Source: Bacillota bacterium (GTDB lineage Bacteria > Bacillota > Limnochordia > Limnochordales > ZCTH02-B6). From it: a stretch of DNA of 10,079 bases. Positions within the stretch are counted from its first letter, which is position 1. Each line of letters starts with the position of its first letter. Positions 7,981 through 10,079 of the stretch are shown here, in pieces. Where the stretch lies: contig QGSR01000048.1 in assembly GCA_003387805.1 (NCBI GenBank), forward strand, positions 1 to 10,079, read 5' to 3'. The position numbers and the translations under genes are program-made. The notes beneath the pieces were generated by a model. The model made no database searches. It saw only the letters and a program-made list of their open reading frames with translations, and was not told where the DNA came from.

Positions 7981-8015
7981 GCGGCCCCTTTTAGCGTGAC
8001 CGCCGCCGGGGCCGC
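7981..8015 (-). repeat. Inverted repeat in the guaA-hisZ spacer (possible hairpin)
   Basis: Within the 85-bp gap between guaA and hisZ, two perfectly complementary 8-base arms (GCGGCCCC and GGGGCCGC) are separated by 19 bases. A transcript could fold into an 8-bp GC-only stem. No U-tract follows the stem on the minus strand, so it is not a standard intrinsic terminator. In so GC-rich a spacer the match could be chance. I see no convincing promoter in this gap, so the his genes may depend wholly or partly on transcription from upstream. Confidence 0.35.
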
Positions 8016-8030
8016 CCGCCCAGCGCCCGC

Positions 8031-9359
8031 CTACTCCCACTCGATGGTCGCGGGCGGTTTCGAGCTGATGTCGTACACCACCCGGTTGACGCCGGGCACC
8101 TCGCTCATGATGCGGCGGGAGATGGCGTCCAGCACGTCGTGGGGCAGCCGGGCCCACCGGGCCTCCAGCCCGTCCGGGCTGACCACGGCCCGCACGCCCA
8201 CCATGTGCCCGTACGTGCGCCGCCCTTCGGTGACGCCCACGGTGCGCGTATCCGTCAGCGCCGCGAACGCCTGGAACACGTCCCGGTCCAGCCCGGCCCG
8301 CCGCAGCTCCTCGGTGACGATGGCGTCCGCCGCCCGCACCACGTGCAGGCGTTCTTCGGTCACTTCGCCCACGACGCGCACCGCCAGCCCCGGGCCCGGG
8401 AACGGATGCCGCCACAAAATCTCCTCGGGCAGGCCCAGCACCTGGCCCAGCCGCCGCACTTCGTCTTTGAACAAGTACCGCAGCGGCTCGACCAGCTCCA
8501 GCTCCATATCCTCGGGCAAGCCGCCCACGTTGTGATGACTTTTTACCATGCCCGCGCCGTCCGCGCCGCTTTCGATGACGTCGGTATACAGCGTCCCCTG
8601 GACCAGGTAGCGGGCGTCGCCCACCCGGCGGGCCTCTTCCTCGAACACCCGGACGAACTGCTCGCCGATGATCTTGCGCTTGGCCTCGGGGTCCGTGACG
8701 CCGGCCAGCGCGTCGAGAAACCGCCGCCGGGCGTCCACCGCGACCAGCTGCATGCGGAACCGGTCCCGGAACGTGGCGATGACTTGCTCCGCCTCGCCTT
8801 TGCGCAGCAGCCCGTGGTCGACGAAAATGCAAACCAGCGCATCGCCCACGGCCCGGTGCACCAGCGCCGCGGCCACCGACGAGTCGACGCCGCCGCTGAG
8901 GCCGCAGACGACCCGCCCTTGGCCCACCCGGGCGCGGATTTCGTCCACCGCCTGTTCGACGAAGGTTTCCATGGTCCACGTGCCCGAGCAGCCGCACCGG
9001 TCGAACAAAAACCGCCGCAGCTCGTCGTCGGACACGCCGCCGGCCCCGTCGTCGCCCCGCGGCGCCGCCAGCGTCGGCACGCCGGCCGCGGACGTGGCCG
9101 CTTCCAGGGCGGCGTGGGCGGCCTGAGCGCCGCCCGCGATGACCACGCCCCGCGGCCGGCGCGCCTGCACTCGAGCGGCCGCCGAAGCCCGCGGCGCCAC
9201 TTCGCAATACACGTTCATGCCCCGGACCCGGCGGGCCAGCATGCGGGCCGCAGCCGCGTCGCCGGGGCCGCCCGCGTCGACGATCAGCACCAGCTCAGAG
9301 GAAGCCAAAGCGGGCGCCTCCATTCGGTTGGAGTCGGAAGGCGGCGGCGCTGCCGTCAT
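8031..9359 (-). CDS. guaA: GMP synthase with eroded, active-site-less glutamine amidotransferase domain
   Basis: GMP synthase converts XMP, ATP and an amide nitrogen to GMP. The synthetase part is intact: PP-loop GLSGGVDSS (153-161), [11 protein letters not shown], the [13 protein letters not shown] element, [15 protein letters not shown], and the dimerisation domain ending [10 protein letters not shown]. The N-terminal class I glutaminase domain is not. Residues 23-54 still resemble it ([21 protein letters not shown]), as does GVVIAGG (71-77), but the place of the nucleophile motif GICYGMQ reads LAAPRGDDG. The sequence then jumps directly to [10 protein letters not shown] (115-124), which normally follows the His-Glu part of the triad. 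Total length is 442 against about 510-525 normally. Activity from free ammonia or a separate glutaminase is inferred. The ATG at 9359 has no clear ribosome binding site; ATG at 9323 is an alternative, and the first 22 residues look low-complexity. It lies 45 bp after hpt. Confidence 0.93.
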   Translation of the reverse strand: MTAAPPPSDSNRMEAPALASSELVLIVDAGGPGDAAAARMLARRVRGMNVYCEVAPRASAAARVQARRPRGVVIAGGAQAAHAALEAATSAAGVPTLAAPRGDDGAGGVSDDELRRFLFDRCGCSGTWTMETFVEQAVDEIRARVGQGRVVCGLSGGVDSSVAAALVHRAVGDALVCIFVDHGLLRKGEAEQVIATFRDRFRMQLVAVDARRRFLDALAGVTDPEAKRKIIGEQFVRVFEEEARRVGDARYLVQGTLYTDVIESGADGAGMVKSHHNVGGLPEDMELELVEPLRYLFKDEVRRLGQVLGLPEEILWRHPFPGPGLAVRVVGEVTEERLHVVRAADAIVTEELRRAGLDRDVFQAFAALTDTRTVGVTEGRRTYGHMVGVRAVVSPDGLEARWARLPHDVLDAISRRIMSEVPGVNRVVYDISSKPPATIEWE

Positions 9360-9382
9360 TGTGACACGAAACGGCGCGCCGG

Positions 9383-9400
9383 CGCATCCCCGAAAATGCG
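9383..9400 (-). repeat. Small inverted repeat in the hpt-guaA gap
   Basis: In the 45-bp gap, CGCAT and ATGCG flank an 8-base loop, giving a 5-bp stem. It is weak, and no U-tract follows. The gap also holds the 10-base palindrome GCGCCGGCGC (9376-9385). The structure may lie before the guaA start, where no clear ribosome binding site is visible, but chance is a sufficient explanation. Confidence 0.2.
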
Positions 9401-9404
9401 GTAT

Positions 9405-9977
9405 TTATTGCGAAACACCTTCGTATACGTGCGGCTTGAGCACACCGATGTACGGCAGGTGGCGGTAGTTTTCGGCGTAGTCCAAGCCGTAGCCGACCAC
9501 GAACTCATCGGGAATGTCAAAGCCGACGTAGTCGGGTTCCAGCGGCACCTGCCGCTGCGCGGGCTTGTCCAGCAGCACGCACGTCTTCAGCGACGCGGGC
9601 TGGCGGGACTTGAGGTTTTCCAGCAGGTAAGACAGCGTCAGGCCCGAGTCGACGATGTCCTCGACGATGATCACGTGCTCGCCTTCGATGGAACGGTCCA
9701 AGTCTTTCAAAATGCGCACCACGCCCGACGTGCGCATGCCGGAGCCGTAGCTGCTGATGGCCATGAAATCCAGTTTGGCGGGGATGCTCAGCTGGCGCAC
9801 CAAGTCCGCCGCGAAAATGACGGCTCCTTTCAGAATGCAGATGAGAACGGGATTCAGCCCGGCGTAGTCCCGGGACAGCCGCTCGCCCAGCTCGCGCACT
9901 TTCGCTTGAATCGTTTCCGCGTCGATCAATACTTTGGCGATGTCGTCGTGCACTTCGTCGTCCGCCCCCAAAACCAC
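9405..9977 (-). CDS. hpt: Hypoxanthine-guanine phosphoribosyltransferase Hpt
   Basis: This cytosolic enzyme salvages hypoxanthine and guanine to IMP and GMP using PRPP. Of up to 190 residues, the signatures are LICILKGAVIFAADL (45-59), the SYGSG flexible loop (76-80), the PRPP-binding loop VIIVEDIVDSGLT (102-114), LDKPAQR (136-142) and the C-terminal GYGLDYAENYRHLPYIGVL. The 5' end is uncertain. The longest form starts at a GTG at 9977 whose first base closes a perfect 20-nt palindrome, with GGGAGG only beyond the palindrome. A GTG at 9953 would give 182 residues, start close to the family's usual N-terminus (HDDIAKVLI resembles EEDIEKVLI) and have GGGGG 11 nt upstream; I think it at least as likely. 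The gene precedes guaA by 45 bp, so both probably share a transcript that feeds the GMP pool. Confidence 0.95.
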   Translation of the reverse strand: MVLGADDEVHDDIAKVLIDAETIQAKVRELGERLSRDYAGLNPVLICILKGAVIFAADLVRQLSIPAKLDFMAISSYGSGMRTSGVVRILKDLDRSIEGEHVIIVEDIVDSGLTLSYLLENLKSRQPASLKTCVLLDKPAQRQVPLEPDYVGFDIPDEFVVGYGLDYAENYRHLPYIGVLKPHVYEGVSQ

Positions 9978-9996
9978 ACGGCGCCGCGGCGCCGTG
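9977..9996. repeat. Perfect 20-nt GC-rich palindrome in the hpt leader
   Basis: The 20 bases from 9977 to 9996 equal their own reverse complement (arms CACGGCGCCG/CGGCGCCGTG). Allowing a small loop, RNA would form a stable hairpin whose 3' edge touches the possible GTG start at 9977 and whose 5' edge lies 2 nt from a GGGAGG. It could hide or present the start, or be an operator. No U-tract follows, so it is not a terminator. Its function is unknown. Confidence 0.6.
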
Positions 9997-10039
9997 CGCC
10001 TCCCGGGCCCGGTGTTCCAATCTCCCGCGCTTTTTCCTC

Positions 10040-10069
10040 ATCCTAGCACAAGGGCGGGACGCCGGGCAA
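10040..10069 (-). promoter_or_regulatory. Candidate sigma-A/sigma-70 promoter for hpt-guaA
   Basis: On the minus strand TTGCCC (10064-10069) resembles a -35 box with 4 of 6 matches to TTGACA. After an 18-nt spacer, TAGGAT (10040-10045) resembles a -10 box with 4 of 6 matches to TATAAT, preceded by TGTGC, which fits the extended -10 TRTGn element. Transcription would begin near 10033, giving a leader of about 55-80 nt that contains the palindrome. It is the only promoter-like site I see upstream of the gene cluster. Consensus matches are partial and no experiment backs it. Confidence 0.35.
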
Positions 10070-10079
10070 GGTGGCCTCC

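Noticed and set aside
7981..8015. Intrinsic terminator after guaA
   Set aside because: The stem is GC-only, but the loop is 19 nt and no run of U follows on the minus strand.
8031..9359. guaA as a pseudogene or frameshifted gene
   Set aside because: The frame is open from start to the normal C-terminus, and the synthetase motifs are intact. The missing part is an internal in-frame shortening of one domain, so a functional protein is the simpler reading.
9517..10041. Minus-strand 174-codon frame starting with ATG in the hpt leader
   Set aside because: It overlaps hpt in another frame, its composition is Arg/Gly/His-rich, and it shows no homology I recognise. The Hpt frame has full family motifs.
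8139..10046. Plus-strand open frame of 635 codons opposite guaA and hpt
   Set aside because: It spans two real genes and their gap, has no motif and no plausible start context, and is explained by GC-rich shadow reading.
1..10079. Mobile elements, CRISPR arrays, tRNA or rRNA genes, riboswitches
   Set aside because: No transposase or integrase motif, spaced direct repeat, cloverleaf or rRNA segment was seen, and the gaps between genes are too short for most such elements.

Overview
The window is a stretch of chromosome that looks strongly GC-rich by eye, with every recognisable gene on the minus strand. Transcription therefore runs from the right end to the left end. The gene complement is a short HisG (HisG-S) with its partner HisZ, a fused HisIE, a PcrA-type helicase, and an hpt-guaA pair. 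This fits a bacterium, most simply a high-GC member of the Bacillota or a relative. That placement is inference from gene content; no rRNA or other marker is present. Nothing points to a plasmid, phage, transposon or CRISPR array.

Reading in the direction of transcription: a probable promoter and a short leader with a perfect palindrome (about 10069-9977), hpt (purine salvage), guaA (GMP synthase), then after an 85-bp spacer a tightly packed histidine operon: hisZ, hisG, hisD, hisB, a hisA-hisF fusion, hisIE. A pcrA/uvrD helicase gene follows hisIE directly and runs off the left edge. Within the his block neighbouring genes overlap by 4-17 nt or are 5 nt apart, so translational coupling is likely.

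The his genes supply ATP-phosphoribosyltransferase (HisG plus HisZ), the HisIE pyrophosphohydrolase/cyclohydrolase, the HisA isomerase, the HisF cyclase, the HisB dehydratase and the HisD dehydrogenase. The window has no hisH (glutaminase subunit of imidazole-glycerol-phosphate synthase), no hisC and no histidinol-phosphatase.

Three points stand out. First, HisA and HisF, two homologous (beta-alpha)8 barrels, are encoded as one 523-residue polypeptide. Second, GuaA has an intact ATP-pyrophosphatase and C-terminal half, but its N-terminal glutaminase domain is shortened by roughly 80 residues and has lost the catalytic Cys, His and Glu. Third, hisH is missing from the slot between hisB and hisA where it often sits. 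Two nitrogen-incorporating enzymes in one locus thus lack a visible glutaminase. The organism may use free ammonia or glutaminases encoded elsewhere; this is a hypothesis. The remainder is ordinary core metabolism.
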